A stretch of 64,000 nucleotides of DNA from Candidatus Bathyarchaeota archaeon (GCA_018396995.1 JAGTQB010000001.1:1-64000); one strand, 5' to 3'; positions 1-10,488 are shown, numbered from the stretch's first letter. The notes: generated from the letters alone by a model not told the origin. Numbers and translations are program-made.

Positions 1-395
<395 letters not shown>

Positions 396-402
396 AAGAA
401 GT

Positions 403-431
403 ATTTGTGGAGCGGCGCTAAGCCCACAAAT
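403..431 (+). other. Hairpin just downstream of 16S rRNA (possible processing stem or terminator)
   Basis: ATTTGTGG at 403-410 is exactly complementary to CCACAAAT at 424-431, leaving a 13-nt loop. It begins eight bases after the 16S end. It could be the 3' half-site of rRNA processing or part of a termination signal for a stand-alone 16S transcript. The pairing is visible; its role is inference. Confidence 0.45.
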
Positions 432-518
432 TCCTCAGTCTTATATGCATGCTCGGTTTTGGGATAAGGCATTTAAATTTATCTTTATTTTTAGTTTCCT
501 ATGAGGGGGTGGTGTTTT

Positions 519-1271
519 ATGGGTGTGATTAAGGGGGTTATTTTATGTGGTGGGCCTGGAACTAGGCTTAGGCCTCTTACCTTTTATTTTCAGAAGGCTA
601 TGATTCCTATTGGGAAGGTTCAAAAGCCTCTACTCGAATATATAGTTAGATTATTAAGGTTTTATGGCGTTTATGATCTGATTCTGCTAGTGGACTATAA
701 GGCTGAGCAGATAATTAATTATTTTGGTGATGGGTCTAGGTTTAACGTGAAGATGAGTTATGTTTATGATGACCCATCTCTTAAGGGAACTGCTGGTTCG
801 ATAATCAACGCGTATAGAAAGGGGGCCATAGGGACTGATGAAACATTATTGATATATTATGGAGATATTTTAACAAATATGAATATCAAAGATTTCCTAA
901 TTTTTCATAGGGAGAAAAGAGCGGATGTAACTGTGGCTTTGGCTAGCGGATTTACCGTCAGGGTTGGTGTGGCTGAGCTTGAGAGCGATGGTAGAATAAA
1001 GTTATTTCAGGAGAAACCTAGAATAGAGAAGCCAGTAAGCATTGCTATAGCTGCATTAGAGGGTTCACTTCTTGAGGAAATTAATGGGATGGCCTGTGAA
1101 AAGCGCTCACTCGACTTTATGGGGGATGTAGTGCCACACCTAATAGAGAACGGTAAAAATGTTTATGGTTATCTTACGGGTTCCTTCTGGTATGATGTTG
1201 GGAGCATAGAAGCCTATGAGAAACTTGATCCAGACTTGGTTGAAAAAATATTCGCCTTTCTTTACGAGTAA
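519..1271 (+). CDS. Sugar-nucleotide pyrophosphorylase (NTP_transferase family)
   Basis: The product (about 250 aa) should join a nucleoside triphosphate to a sugar 1-phosphate for surface glycan synthesis. The N-terminus carries the nucleotide-binding signature GGPGTRLRPLT followed by a conserved lysine region (QKAMIPIG..KPLLEYIV). A YYGDIL segment supplies the metal-binding aspartate, and F-x-EKP follows mid-protein. It lacks the C-terminal left-handed beta-helix of longer relatives, so it is a catalytic domain only. The frame is open from 501, but a GAGGGGGTGGTG Shine-Dalgarno lies at 503-514, so ATG 519 is chosen. Exact sugar and nucleotide cannot be told. The next gene follows after 5 nt. 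Confidence 0.85.
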   Translation: MGVIKGVILCGGPGTRLRPLTFYFQKAMIPIGKVQKPLLEYIVRLLRFYGVYDLILLVDYKAEQIINYFGDGSRFNVKMSYVYDDPSLKGTAGSIINAYRKGAIGTDETLLIYYGDILTNMNIKDFLIFHREKRADVTVALASGFTVRVGVAELESDGRIKLFQEKPRIEKPVSIAIAALEGSLLEEINGMACEKRSLDFMGDVVPHLIENGKNVYGYLTGSFWYDVGSIEAYEKLDPDLVEKIFAFLYE

Positions 1272-1276
1272 GATAA

Positions 1277-2941
1277 GTGAGAACGATGCAAACAAACTTT
1301 TATTCAAAAACATTAAGTTTTCCGTTTCTTTTTGATGTACCTGACGTTACTCGGGAAGATGCATTGAGAGAGGAGATAGCAGCCGTATCTTGTTTGGCAT
1401 TTTGTGAACGTAGGAGAATTGGGATAATAGGTGGCAGGACCGAAAAAGTAAAGGCAATATTGAAAATATATTACCCTTTAATATACACTCCATGGAAAAA
1501 AAGATGCTTTATCATTGATGGGCTCGGATTTCTGGGCTTCGCCTTCTCTGACCTAACCATCCCGGACATTTTACAATTTACTGAGAGTTTGAAGAAAAGC
1601 AGCGTTTTACTGAAAGATTTTATGGAGACGCTGGATTATGGTACTAGATTATTCTCTGACATTACTAAGAGCGCCCCCAAAGATTATCGAATTGACTACT
1701 TAATTGGGGAAAGAAATCTGCTTGAAATTCTCTCCTCTCTTAGTAATAAGTCAGCGCTGATTAATTTGATGGAAGAGGAAAAGCCTAAGATGATACAGCC
1801 TAGGCTACAGGCTACTCACGTAAAAAATGTCGTAGAAAGCATCTCTCAAATTCTGATCAGGTTAAGTGCTGAGGTGAATATGTTAAGATACGCCCAAAAG
1901 GTTCTTGAAAGTGAGGTTAGCAGCCACCTTGAAATGCTTTCAAGGGAGAGTTCTCTTGTTTTGCGTGAGTATAGAAGGAAGGAGAAAGAGGTTGATATTG
2001 AGATAAATGAGAAAATTAGGTGTTTTAATGAGGAAAAGTTAAAGGAAATTAATGAAGTAAGAAGGGAATATAATAGGAAAATCAGAGTTCTCTTAAAGGA
2101 GAGGGAAAAAGCTGAGAAAGCCCTACTTAAGAACAAGATTCTCTTGGAAAAGCAATTAAAAATGAGAAGTTATGGCAAGAATAAATATTCAAAGAAGAAA
2201 GTTGACTTACACCTTTCACGTATAGAGGAGCTTACAAGGAGAATTAAAGAGATAGAGAAGGCTATTGAGGAGATTGAGGCTGAAGAGAGTAATAAGATTA
2301 GGGATATTGAAAAGAAATATGAGATGTTAATTATAAATGAAAAGGAAAAGATAGAGGTCCTAAAGGAGTCTAGGGACGCCGACATAAGCAGGATAAATGA
2401 GGACATTAAAAAAATTAGGGAAGCATATTTAGATATCAAAGAAAACATTATGCGAATAATTAGCGGAAAGGAGATGCTGATAAAGTCTATTGAGAACTGT
2501 TTATTTCCAATAAAAGTTGATGAGATTACTATAATTGGCATACCGTTTTATGTAGTAATATATGAGGGGCAGGAAGAGAGCAGGCTTAACTTGTATCCTC
2601 CAATTGGACTCCGGTGTTCGGCGGAGATGGTAAAAGATATCCTTAAACATAATTTAAAGCAGAGAATGACGCGTCTTTTAGAACCCTTCAAAAAATACTG
2701 GAGTGGAATTTTAAATGTTCTTGTTGAAAATTTGGACAAAGACGCGTATTTAAGCGGCGAGGTGAAGCGCATTTTAAATGAAGGAAATAATATCCTTCTA
2801 TCCAGAAACTTTATGGATATTCTAAAAAACGGACTTGAGAAACTCAAGGAAGATCTATGGCTTAATAGTCAAGAAGAAAACGAGATTATAGACTTTTATA
2901 TGAGGGAATTAAAAATAGAAAACAGTGAATTATCTGGCTAA
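1277..2941 (+). CDS. Long coiled-coil protein of unknown function
   Basis: A 554-aa protein that I do not recognise. Residues 1-180 look globular, with a hydrophobic RRIGIIGG strand near 47-55. Roughly 185-400 is a highly charged Lys/Glu heptad coiled coil, and the last 140 residues form a second globular part (near [10 protein letters not shown]). There is no Walker A motif, signal peptide or membrane segment. It starts 5 nt after the nucleotidyltransferase (GTG 1277, or ATG 1286), so the two are probably co-transcribed. Its stop codon overlaps the convergent reductase gene by 4 bp. The architecture resembles a bridging or scaffolding protein, but that is only inference. Confidence 0.7.
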   Translation: MRTMQTNFYSKTLSFPFLFDVPDVTREDALREEIAAVSCLAFCERRRIGIIGGRTEKVKAILKIYYPLIYTPWKKRCFIIDGLGFLGFAFSDLTIPDILQFTESLKKSSVLLKDFMETLDYGTRLFSDITKSAPKDYRIDYLIGERNLLEILSSLSNKSALINLMEEEKPKMIQPRLQATHVKNVVESISQILIRLSAEVNMLRYAQKVLESEVSSHLEMLSRESSLVLREYRRKEKEVDIEINEKIRCFNEEKLKEINEVRREYNRKIRVLLKEREKAEKALLKNKILLEKQLKMRSYGKNKYSKKKVDLHLSRIEELTRRIKEIEKAIEEIEAEESNKIRDIEKKYEMLIINEKEKIEVLKESRDADISRINEDIKKIREAYLDIKENIMRIISGKEMLIKSIENCLFPIKVDEITIIGIPFYVVIYEGQEESRLNLYPPIGLRCSAEMVKDILKHNLKQRMTRLLEPFKKYWSGILNVLVENLDKDAYLSGEVKRILNEGNNILLSRNFMDILKNGLEKLKEDLWLNSQEENEIIDFYMRELKIENSELSG

Positions 2942-3945
2942 ATGTCCTTGACTGGTAGGGGTCTAACTTTCATTACTTCTGGGTTCACAAGGTTGGGTGG
3001 TACCCTTCCTTCAAAGAAAGCTATTAAGTTGTCAGCTGTCATCTCAGCCATCTTTGATCGGGTCTCGTAGCTGGCGCTCCCAATGTGCGGGGTTAAAACT
3101 ACGTTATCAAGCTTTAATAGCGGGTTATCCATTGATATTGGCTCCTTCTCGAAAACGTCTAAAGCAGCTCCAGCGATTCTCCCCTCCTTTAAAGCTTCAT
3201 AAAGGGCTTTTTCATCAATAACCGCCCCCCTAGAAGTATTTACTATATATGCTGTTTTCTTAACAAGACGAAGCTTTTCAGCGTTTAACATATGATATGT
3301 CTCCTTAGTTAATGGGACATGTATTGTTATAAAGTCGGACTCTTTAAGTAATGTATCTAAATCCACGTATTCAGCGCCAACTTCCTTTTCAAGATCTGGT
3401 CTCCTAACGATATCATGATATAGAATTCTCATATTGAAGCCTTTGGCCCTTCTGGCTACAGCTGAACCTATTCTCCCAGCGCCAATAATGCCTAGCGTTG
3501 CGCCGTAAACATCTCTTCCAAGCAGCATCATTGGGTGCCAGGCAACTTTCCATTTACCCTCACGCACGTACCGGTCTGCTTCGGCAATCCTCCTAGCAAT
3601 AGCCATCAAGAGGGCCCATGTGAGGTCAGCCGTGGTCTCAGTTAAAACTCCGGGAGTGTTAGTTACGTATATGCCTCTCTTAGTGGCCTCCTCAATGTCT
3701 ATGTTATCGTATCCAACAGCCATCTGCGCGATAATTTTGAGTCTTGGCGCCGCATTAAAGACTTCCGCATCAATTTTGTCAGTTAATAGAGTTACAAGGG
3801 CATCTGCATTCCTAGCTTTCTCTATTATAATCTGCTTTGGTGGCGGACCATATTCCGGCCAAACCTCTACATCAAAGCGCTCAATAATCTTCTTTAATCC
3901 TCTTTCTGGAATCTCACGTGTAACATAGACTTTTGGTTTACGCAT
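2938..3945 (-). CDS. gyaR: D-2-hydroxyacid dehydrogenase, glyoxylate/hydroxypyruvate reductase type
   Basis: Reduces glyoxylate or hydroxypyruvate with NAD(P)H. The cofactor-binding Rossmann motif [15 protein letters not shown] is in the middle, preceded by the substrate-domain motif [13 protein letters not shown]. The catalytic set is present: Arg in [10 protein letters not shown], Glu in DVFEKEP, His in TPHIGSA. Length (335 aa) is normal for archaeal GyaR. The frame is open from 3960, but GAGGGG sits seven bases before ATG 3945, which is the better start. It stands alone, convergent with the coiled-coil gene. D-3-phosphoglycerate dehydrogenase is less likely because no ACT domain follows. 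Confidence 0.9.
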   Translation of the reverse strand: MRKPKVYVTREIPERGLKKIIERFDVEVWPEYGPPPKQIIIEKARNADALVTLLTDKIDAEVFNAAPRLKIIAQMAVGYDNIDIEEATKRGIYVTNTPGVLTETTADLTWALLMAIARRIAEADRYVREGKWKVAWHPMMLLGRDVYGATLGIIGAGRIGSAVARRAKGFNMRILYHDIVRRPDLEKEVGAEYVDLDTLLKESDFITIHVPLTKETYHMLNAEKLRLVKKTAYIVNTSRGAVIDEKALYEALKEGRIAGAALDVFEKEPISMDNPLLKLDNVVLTPHIGSASYETRSKMAEMTADNLIAFFEGRVPPNLVNPEVMKVRPLPVKDI

Positions 3946-4046
3946 TTCACTTCCCCTCATTAATTTTGTTTGGTTATGATATCGTCCTAAATAAGGATAT
4001 TGTTAATTGTAGAAATTGATTTAAAGCTTGATAGTCAATCAAATTT

Positions 4047-4769
4047 TTGGGTGCATCGATATTGGTATTACCTGCAAAGATTTTTGAAATTAAGGAAAGC
4101 GTCAATTTATTCTTTGCAGCTCAAAAACTAAGGGATTTTCACGAGGAAGAGATTTATAAGACAGTTAGTGGCGAAACTATAACCCTAACATCTGAGGTAC
4201 TAGACTTAAAGTTGAGTGGAGACGTTCTTTCGGGGATCTTTAGTAGAGACTTTGTTAGAAGTAGAGTTTATAAGCGTAAGGTTATAGAGACGCCTACAAC
4301 TGAGGAGTCACCTTTCTGGATAAAAAAGTTTGGTGAGAGGTTTTTCTTGATAGTGCTAGCTCCGTCAACAGCTCGCGGCTTAAAGAAGCTACTCACAAAT
4401 TATGTTGCAAACAAACTTAGCAGAATCTTATTTATAAAGCCTAATGTCATACTTGAAGTAGAGATTCCGCATGAAAAACTTAAGGTTCTTCATGAATCAA
4501 ACCCGCAGGCAACTAAGCTAATATGGTTTGATAACGTAGATATACCTGGCGTGGAGAAGCTTTGTTTAGCTGGCTCCGATTTGACTGATACAAGCCTTTA
4601 TCAAGAGTATCTTAAGCATGGAAAAATATGGTACGTTGTGTTTGAGGTTCAGAAAAGGGGTATTGTTGTTGGGGTTACAAGAAACTGTGTTATAACACTC
4701 TTCAGCAAGAGCTCAATAGAAGACTTTATCAATTATATTATGGAGGAAATTTTGCCACTAATATCATGA
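4047..4769 (+). CDS. Hypothetical protein, 240 aa
   Basis: I do not recognise this protein. It is soluble, with no signal peptide, no repeated cysteines and no nucleotide-binding loop. An alternation of predicted strands and helices (for example RFFLIVLAPSTARGLKKLL and KIWYVVFEVQKRGIVVGV) suggests a mixed alpha/beta fold. The start is a TTG at 4047 with no clear Shine-Dalgarno; TTG 4062 is an alternative. It lies between two divergent or separate units (reductase behind, MATE exporter ahead), so context gives no hint. Confidence 0.6.
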   Translation: MGASILVLPAKIFEIKESVNLFFAAQKLRDFHEEEIYKTVSGETITLTSEVLDLKLSGDVLSGIFSRDFVRSRVYKRKVIETPTTEESPFWIKKFGERFFLIVLAPSTARGLKKLLTNYVANKLSRILFIKPNVILEVEIPHEKLKVLHESNPQATKLIWFDNVDIPGVEKLCLAGSDLTDTSLYQEYLKHGKIWYVVFEVQKRGIVVGVTRNCVITLFSKSSIEDFINYIMEEILPLIS

Positions 4770-4845
4770 TGAGAAAACATTAACCATATTCTAGTCCTCA
4801 GAAGAATAGAAGATTTATTAAGTAATATTCCTACTGATAAAGATT

Positions 4846-6255
4846 ATGGCTAATGCGGAAAGTGAAGCGGGCGAAATTATTTCCATAGGCAGGTATAGAG
4901 AAAAGATAGTTCATGGACCGATTATTCGCACATTATTGTGGTTAGGCGCTCCTCCCCTCCTAAATCAATTGGTAATTATTGCCTATAATACCGCGGACGC
5001 ATACTGGCTTAGTCAGTACAATGATACTCTAGTAGCTGTTCCAAGGCAAATGTGGCCAATCTATATGCTATTTAACGCTTTTGCAATGGCTTTAACAGCA
5101 GCCAGTCTAAGTATGGTCTCACAATATATTGGAGGAAAAATGTTTAATGAAGCTAGTCGATCAGCATCACGTTTCTTCACAGTATCATCCTTTCTAGGGG
5201 CCCTTCTATGCACAGTACTTTTAATCTTTAAGGAGAAAATTTTCATGCAATTATTAGCTACACCGCCGGAGATTTTCAATGAAGTGATTAAGTACTCAAC
5301 TATAATAGCATTTGACATATTATTCGGGTACACTTCATTAATATTTACAGCCCTGCTTCAAAGTGTAGGTGAAACAAGGAGACCCGCTATAATTAATAGC
5401 ATCCTAGTCAGTCTAAATATGCTATTTGATCCATTCTTAATTTTGGGGATAGGCCCCTTCCCCAGGCTGGGTGTTATAGGCGCGGCGCTTACAGATGTCA
5501 TGGGAAAATTTATATCGACAATATTGCTAGCATACGTCCTTAAAAGATATTACCCAGGCTTTAACGTGGTTTTCACTAGAGACATAGATCTCGAGTGGGT
5601 TCTTCTAGTGGCTCGTGTCGGCCTACCAGTACTTGTACTTGGATTAGCAAATAGTTTCGCATTTGTAGCGCAGCTGAGAATTGTGAATGATCTCGGCATA
5701 GTTGCCGCGACCTCTTATGCTATAGGGTTTGTTATCATGGATATTGTTGATGGCGCCCTCTTTGGTCTTACCAGCGCGGTTTCTATAATGATTGGGCAAA
5801 GCTTAGGGGCGGCGGATTTAAAAAGGGCTAAAGAAATATCATATAAGGCTTGTCTTCTAATATTCTTTTTTGTAACTTTAGGGGTGATTGCCATTTACCC
5901 AGTTAAGGAAACTTTGATAAGAGCTTTTAGTGATGATCCAATAATATTTGCTGAAACTAACTTGTTTCTTGAGACGTTATTGCCAACGCTGCCATTTTTT
6001 AGCCTTTTCATGGTCGTTATATCGGTGGGCAGAGGCTCCGGTCACACGCTTACACCAACATTGATTGGAATGTTTAGGCTTTGGGGTATTAGGGTGATAT
6101 TAGGTTATGTATTAGCGTTCGTATTTAGTATGGGTTCGTGGGGAGCTTGGTTAGCAATAGCGTTGAGTAATGCTATAGGAGGCGTTTTTGCGGTCCTATG
6201 GATAAAGTATGGTAGATGGGCTAAGCCAATAATTGGGGTTGTGGAACAAAAATGA
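4846..6255 (+). CDS. MATE-family multidrug/sodium antiporter
   Basis: A 469-aa integral membrane protein with about twelve hydrophobic segments in two homologous halves, typical of MatE (NorM/DinF) exporters that use Na+ or H+ to expel cationic compounds. Both halves contain the family's P-A-hydrophobic pattern, e.g. GAPPLLNQLVIIAYNTADAYW at the first helix and GLPVLVLGLANSFAFVAQ at the start of the second half. ATG 4846 is preceded by an AT-rich stretch without a strong Shine-Dalgarno. The downstream methyltransferase gene overlaps by 4 nt (ATGA), so the pair is translated together. Confidence 0.88.
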   Translation: MANAESEAGEIISIGRYREKIVHGPIIRTLLWLGAPPLLNQLVIIAYNTADAYWLSQYNDTLVAVPRQMWPIYMLFNAFAMALTAASLSMVSQYIGGKMFNEASRSASRFFTVSSFLGALLCTVLLIFKEKIFMQLLATPPEIFNEVIKYSTIIAFDILFGYTSLIFTALLQSVGETRRPAIINSILVSLNMLFDPFLILGIGPFPRLGVIGAALTDVMGKFISTILLAYVLKRYYPGFNVVFTRDIDLEWVLLVARVGLPVLVLGLANSFAFVAQLRIVNDLGIVAATSYAIGFVIMDIVDGALFGLTSAVSIMIGQSLGAADLKRAKEISYKACLLIFFFVTLGVIAIYPVKETLIRAFSDDPIIFAETNLFLETLLPTLPFFSLFMVVISVGRGSGHTLTPTLIGMFRLWGIRVILGYVLAFVFSMGSWGAWLAIALSNAIGGVFAVLWIKYGRWAKPIIGVVEQK

Positions 6256-6974
6256 TGAGAAAAATCGAATATTTCTTGAGAAAAGTTACTGGGCTTATAC
6301 TTGCTTTGTCAAATATTATGCCGTCACTCATCGTAATCTTTAACCCACTATTTTTCATAATGTTTCTTCCTCTTGGAGTTTACGCTGTCCTTACTTGGCC
6401 TTGGATTATCCTAAAGGATATTCCTGATCCATTTCATCCGGGTGAGAGCTTATATTGGCTCACCTATGCAATAAAGTTCGATGAAAATAACATTTTCCTT
6501 CCATCGTTACGTAGATGGGGATTAATAGACATGTCCTTGCTAATGGTTGGCTCAGCAATCTTTCTAATAGCCTTTATTTCATGGATGCTCAATTTAAAGA
6601 AGAGCGGAGACTTGATTACTACTGGAATTTATAGATTTCTTAGGCACCCGCAATATCTCGGAATAATACTCTTGTCACTTGGGCTAACCATTAGGTCTCT
6701 CAGACCAATATCACTTATTGCATGGGTAACTCTTTTAACTGGATACTTGATTTTGGCGAGTCTAGAGGAAAGAAGCTTGATTAAAGTCTATGGGCAAAAG
6801 TATGAGGATTATTCTAAACGGGCAGCATTTCTTATACCATTTCTGAGGTTTAGGGCTCCGAAGTGGTTATCTGTAATAAAACCTTACAGATACATTATCT
6901 TTATAGCTATGTGGCTCATTTTGACTATAACAATAATGGTTTATATGAGAGACTTCGTCTTTGCGCTTAGGTGA
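6252..6974 (+). CDS. Isoprenylcysteine/phospholipid methyltransferase-like membrane protein
   Basis: A 240-aa membrane protein whose C-terminal half has the ICMT/PEMT signature: RHPQYLG around residue 134, then a helix pair and the E-E-x-x-L motif (LEERSLIKVYGQKYEDYSKR) that binds S-adenosylmethionine. Five to six hydrophobic helices are visible. The family methylates carboxyls or lipid headgroups; the substrate here is unknown. It overlaps the MATE gene by 4 nt, which suggests joint expression. Confidence 0.75.
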   Translation: MMRKIEYFLRKVTGLILALSNIMPSLIVIFNPLFFIMFLPLGVYAVLTWPWIILKDIPDPFHPGESLYWLTYAIKFDENNIFLPSLRRWGLIDMSLLMVGSAIFLIAFISWMLNLKKSGDLITTGIYRFLRHPQYLGIILLSLGLTIRSLRPISLIAWVTLLTGYLILASLEERSLIKVYGQKYEDYSKRAAFLIPFLRFRAPKWLSVIKPYRYIIFIAMWLILTITIMVYMRDFVFALR

Positions 6975-7120
6975 AAGTGTTATGTTTCATGTACCATTAA
7001 TCAAATTATAATGTACCAGTAGCTGCCATATTATACGTCGGCGTCACCATTTCACGTAAAGATTAAATATTAATTATGAAGGAGCATTTTCTATTGAGGT
7101 TTATTAGCAGGGAGAACAAT

Positions 7121-8572
7121 ATGGCTAAGTCGGAATCATCCTCCATAAATACTTTCCTCTCTTTTCTAGAAAATCCCCTCCTCCGACGCTTCCTCCGTTT
7201 TTCGTGCACTCACTACTTCAGCAATGGAAAGAGTTATCTTGAAGCAGCGCTTGAAGACCTCGCTGGGGTTGGGGGAAACGGCTTCTCTCTTACAAGGCTT
7301 ATTTTCTCAGGCGTAATTAAGGCGGCTGTGTACCTTGGCTGTATGGGACTAAATGTTGATAAAAAAACGGTGGTAGAGTCTCTAAAACTTCCATATTTTA
7401 GAAGAGGTTTAGTGAATGTTTTAAGTGGTATTGGTATTTATGGGGTCACCAGACCATATAAAGTTCCAGCACCCTTTCTCGTCGTCTGGAACTACACAAA
7501 CGCCTGTAATCTTCGATGCAAGCATTGTTATCAGCGTGCCGATAGGCCATCTCCAGACGAGCTCACAACTGATGAGAAACTGGCAATAATTGATCAACTT
7601 GTCGAGAATAACGTTTCTATGATAGCGTTTTCTGGTGGGGAGCCACTAGTTTGCGAAGATTTCTTTAAGGTTGCAAGATATGCTTATGAGCGGGGGCTAT
7701 ATGTTTCAATTGCTACAAATGGAACGTTACTTACGAAAGAGAACGTGGCCCGTCTAAAGGAGGCCGGGGTCGCATACTTAGAAATAAGCTTGGATGGCGC
7801 AACCGAAGAAACTCATGATTCATTCAGGGGTGTAAAGGGATGCTTTAAGAAGACGATAGAGGGTATAGCGAATTCTGTAAAGGCCGGAATGTTTACGTGT
7901 ATTGCGACAACAGCCACGAAGCACAACTTAAACGAGATTCCGAAAATAGTTAGTTTGGCTAAAGAATTAGGTGTAAGAAGAGTTATAGTTTTCAATTTCA
8001 TACCGACGGGGCGTGGAAAAGAAATAACTCAGCTGGATCTTACTCCGACTGAAAGAGAGGATCTCCTTAAGTATCTATATAAGGAGCTTGCAAGTGGTGG
8101 AATCGAGTCTCTCTCAACAGCTCCGCAGTTCTCAAGAGTCTGCTTACAACAATCGATGATTGAGGGAACGGATGTTCTCTCACCAACCCATTTCGCAGCT
8201 CTTGCCCTTCATGGAAAGGCAAGACAACTAACAGATTTCTTAGGTGGATGTGGTGCTGGGAGACTTTATTGTGCAATCCAGCCCAATGGCTTAGTTACAC
8301 CTTGTGTTTTCATGCCGATCGTTGTCGGCAACTTAAGGAGGCAACCTTTAAAAGAGATATGGCTGAACTCACAGGTCATGAACGACTTAAGAGATAGAAG
8401 TAAGCTTAGGGGTAGATGCGGTCGCTGTGAGTATAAGTATGTTTGTGGCGGATGTAGGGCAAGAGCCTACGCGTATCACGGGGATTATCTCGCGCCAGAT
8501 CCCGGGTGCATTAGGGAGCTTGAGGAGCCGAGTATACACCCTATACTGAACGTGGAAAGGGATTACGGGTGA
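7121..8572 (+). CDS. Radical SAM/SPASM protein
   Basis: A roughly 480-aa radical-SAM enzyme. The [4Fe-4S] site is CNLRCKHCY (CxxxCxxC), followed by the SAM-binding FSGGEP motif. The C-terminal SPASM-type region has many cysteines (GGCGAGRLYCAIQPNGLVTPC and CGRCEYKYVCGGC) for auxiliary clusters. Relatives act in heme or peptide-modification pathways; I cannot assign a substrate. The frame opens at ATG 7076, but CAGGGAG at 7109-7115 sits six bases before ATG 7121, so that start is preferred. A second radical-SAM gene follows after 6 nt, so they probably work in one pathway. Confidence 0.85.
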   Translation: MAKSESSSINTFLSFLENPLLRRFLRFSCTHYFSNGKSYLEAALEDLAGVGGNGFSLTRLIFSGVIKAAVYLGCMGLNVDKKTVVESLKLPYFRRGLVNVLSGIGIYGVTRPYKVPAPFLVVWNYTNACNLRCKHCYQRADRPSPDELTTDEKLAIIDQLVENNVSMIAFSGGEPLVCEDFFKVARYAYERGLYVSIATNGTLLTKENVARLKEAGVAYLEISLDGATEETHDSFRGVKGCFKKTIEGIANSVKAGMFTCIATTATKHNLNEIPKIVSLAKELGVRRVIVFNFIPTGRGKEITQLDLTPTEREDLLKYLYKELASGGIESLSTAPQFSRVCLQQSMIEGTDVLSPTHFAALALHGKARQLTDFLGGCGAGRLYCAIQPNGLVTPCVFMPIVVGNLRRQPLKEIWLNSQVMNDLRDRSKLRGRCGRCEYKYVCGGCRARAYAYHGDYLAPDPGCIRELEEPSIHPILNVERDYG

Positions 8573-8578
8573 CCAGCC

Positions 8579-9970
8579 TTGAGGGTCACTTTAATAAACC
8601 CTCCATCTCAGAACGTTGAGCTGCTTAACATTGGAATTAAGGCACCGCCCTTGGGTCTCGCATATCTGGCTTCTGTGCTTGAGAAAAATGGATGCGAGGT
8701 TAAAATAATTGATGCTTTAGCTTTAGGCCTATCCTTATCTCAAGTGAGAGGTGCTCTTAATATGGATCAGCCAGATATTATTGGTATAACTGCGTCTACA
8801 CCAATGATTTATGATGCTTATAATGTGGCGCGGGTCGCAAAAGAGGTTTGTCCTAACTCAACCGTGGTTCTCGGGGGTCCACACCCAACATTCCTTCCAA
8901 TGGAGACCCTTAAAGAGTGCCCCTCTGCCGACATTGTATGTATAGGTGAGGGCGAGGAGACTATGGTCGAGTTAACTGAGGCAATAAGGAGAAAGACAGA
9001 CCTATCACGTGTGAGGGGGATAGCTTTTAGGACTAGTGATGGTAAAATAGTTAAGACGGAGCCCCGTCCGCTCATAAAGGATCTAGATTCGCTTCCGTTC
9101 CCAGCATGGCATCTCTTACCAATGGATAAATATACGGTTCTTGGAAAGAAAACTGTAATATGTCATATAATGTCAAGTCGAGGCTGCCCCTTCCATTGCA
9201 TTTTCTGTTCATCGTCACGAATATTTGGAAGGAAGCATAGAGCTAGGAGTGCAAAGAACGTTGTTGATGAAATAGAGTTCTTAATATCTGAGTATAATCC
9301 CAGCTACATTGAGTTTTCGGACGACGAGTTTACGTTAAATCAAAAGAGGGTTGAGGAGATTTGTGATGAGCTTAAGAAGCGTGGGATAGATATTGCTTGG
9401 GCATGTGGGTCGAGGGTTGACACGGTCTCAAGGAGCCTTCTAAAGAAGATGAGAGAAGCAGGTTGCTCCTTCATATACTACGGTATTGAATCCGCCTCTC
9501 AGAGGATATTAAACTTCATAAAAAAGGGAATAACAATTGAGCAGATTAAGAGAGCTGTGATGCTGACTAAAGAGGCTGGAATAAAGATGATGGGAGCATT
9601 TATAGTAGGTTTTCCGGACGAAACAAAGGAGGAAATTAAAAGCACTCTTAATTTTCCGAAAAAATTGAAAGTTGATTATGTTCAATTCACTATTGCAACT
9701 CCATATCCTGGAACAGAGTTTTATGAAATGATTAAAAGAGAGGGTTTATTACTTACTGAAGACTGGTCACAATATACTACACTTAAACCAGTAATAGCTT
9801 TGAAAAACATAAGCGTTAAAGAATTGCAGAAGCTCATTAAAAAGGCTTATATAAGCTTCTATATGTCGCCGAGGATTTTAAGGGAAAACTTTGGCAGGTA
9901 TGCTCTTCCCGCCCTCAAAATAGTTTTGAAAGGATTCTTAAATTATTTAAAGTTCTGGGAGCGGCCCTGA
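8579..9970 (+). CDS. B12-binding-domain radical SAM protein
   Basis: A 463-aa protein. The first 140 residues form a cobalamin-binding-type Rossmann domain (ITASTPMIYDAYNVAR, VLGGPHPTFLP, IGEGEETMVEL). This is followed by a radical-SAM core with SSRGCPFHCIFCSSS (CxxxCxxC). Known relatives perform methylations or ring-forming radical chemistry. The cobalamin domain lacks the DxHxxG histidine, as is usual for this class. Start is TTG 8579, 6 nt after the preceding radical-SAM gene. Specific substrate unknown. Confidence 0.85.
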   Translation: MRVTLINPPSQNVELLNIGIKAPPLGLAYLASVLEKNGCEVKIIDALALGLSLSQVRGALNMDQPDIIGITASTPMIYDAYNVARVAKEVCPNSTVVLGGPHPTFLPMETLKECPSADIVCIGEGEETMVELTEAIRRKTDLSRVRGIAFRTSDGKIVKTEPRPLIKDLDSLPFPAWHLLPMDKYTVLGKKTVICHIMSSRGCPFHCIFCSSSRIFGRKHRARSAKNVVDEIEFLISEYNPSYIEFSDDEFTLNQKRVEEICDELKKRGIDIAWACGSRVDTVSRSLLKKMREAGCSFIYYGIESASQRILNFIKKGITIEQIKRAVMLTKEAGIKMMGAFIVGFPDETKEEIKSTLNFPKKLKVDYVQFTIATPYPGTEFYEMIKREGLLLTEDWSQYTTLKPVIALKNISVKELQKLIKKAYISFYMSPRILRENFGRYALPALKIVLKGFLNYLKFWERP

Positions 9971-10116
9971 AAACGTGTCTTCCAAACTTAATATCTTGAG
10001 GATCTTAGGCGTTATATTTATTAGGTGGTCAAAAAATTATCTAGGAGATTACTGAAGATTTGGGGGATAATATTTTTAGTGAGAATGGAGAAGATTAACG
10101 TTCTTTTAAAGGAGGT

Positions 10117-10488
10117 ATGGCAAATTATATGGACTGTCAGAGGGTTTGGTACCCAACCATCTTCCCGGATAAATGTGATGGCTGTATTAAGTTTAATGAA
10201 GCTAGATGCGTTAAGTTCTGCCCACATGGGGTTTTTGATCTCCGTGATTGTAAGGCTGTGGTGGTAAATCCCTTAAACTGCATTTACGGTTGCACTGCAT
10301 GTGAAAATATATGCCCGAGGAAAGCAATAATATTTCCACAGCGGACATCTATCGGACAGAGTTCTAAGAAAGATAAGTGTTTATTGAAGAGGGTCAGATG
10401 CAATATATGCAATAAAGTCTTCTGGACAAATGAGGATGTAAACCTTTGTCTTGACTGCAGGAAGGCTACTAAAATTTTCACATCGTGA
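10117..10488 (+). CDS. Two-cluster ferredoxin-like protein with C-terminal zinc-ribbon-like motif
   Basis: A 123-aa iron-sulfur protein. The first cysteine group is CDGCIKFNEARCVKFCP and the second is CIYGCTACENICP, fitting two [4Fe-4S] clusters. The C-terminal 35 residues carry CNIC and CLDC, a likely metal-binding knuckle. A strong GGAGGT lies at 10111-10116 directly against ATG 10117; the second ATG at 10129 (12-nt spacing) is a possible true start. It probably serves as electron donor, perhaps for the radical-SAM proteins upstream. Its 3' end overlaps the convergent small gene by 11 nt. Confidence 0.75.
   Translation: MANYMDCQRVWYPTIFPDKCDGCIKFNEARCVKFCPHGVFDLRDCKAVVVNPLNCIYGCTACENICPRKAIIFPQRTSIGQSSKKDKCLLKRVRCNICNKVFWTNEDVNLCLDCRKATKIFTS

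Noticed and set aside
2170-2541. Hydrophobic 123-codon minus-strand frame
   Set aside because: It is the antisense of the Lys/Glu-rich coiled coil; such antisense frames look falsely hydrophobic and Ser/Ile-rich.
4765-4837. ATGATGA and CTGA boxes suggesting a C/D-box guide RNA
   Set aside because: No D'/C' pair lies between and the spacing is too long; the first box overlaps the end of a coding frame.
10025-10267. 80-codon open frame overlapping the polyferredoxin gene
   Set aside because: It overlaps most of a well-supported cysteine-motif gene in another frame and shows no motif of its own.
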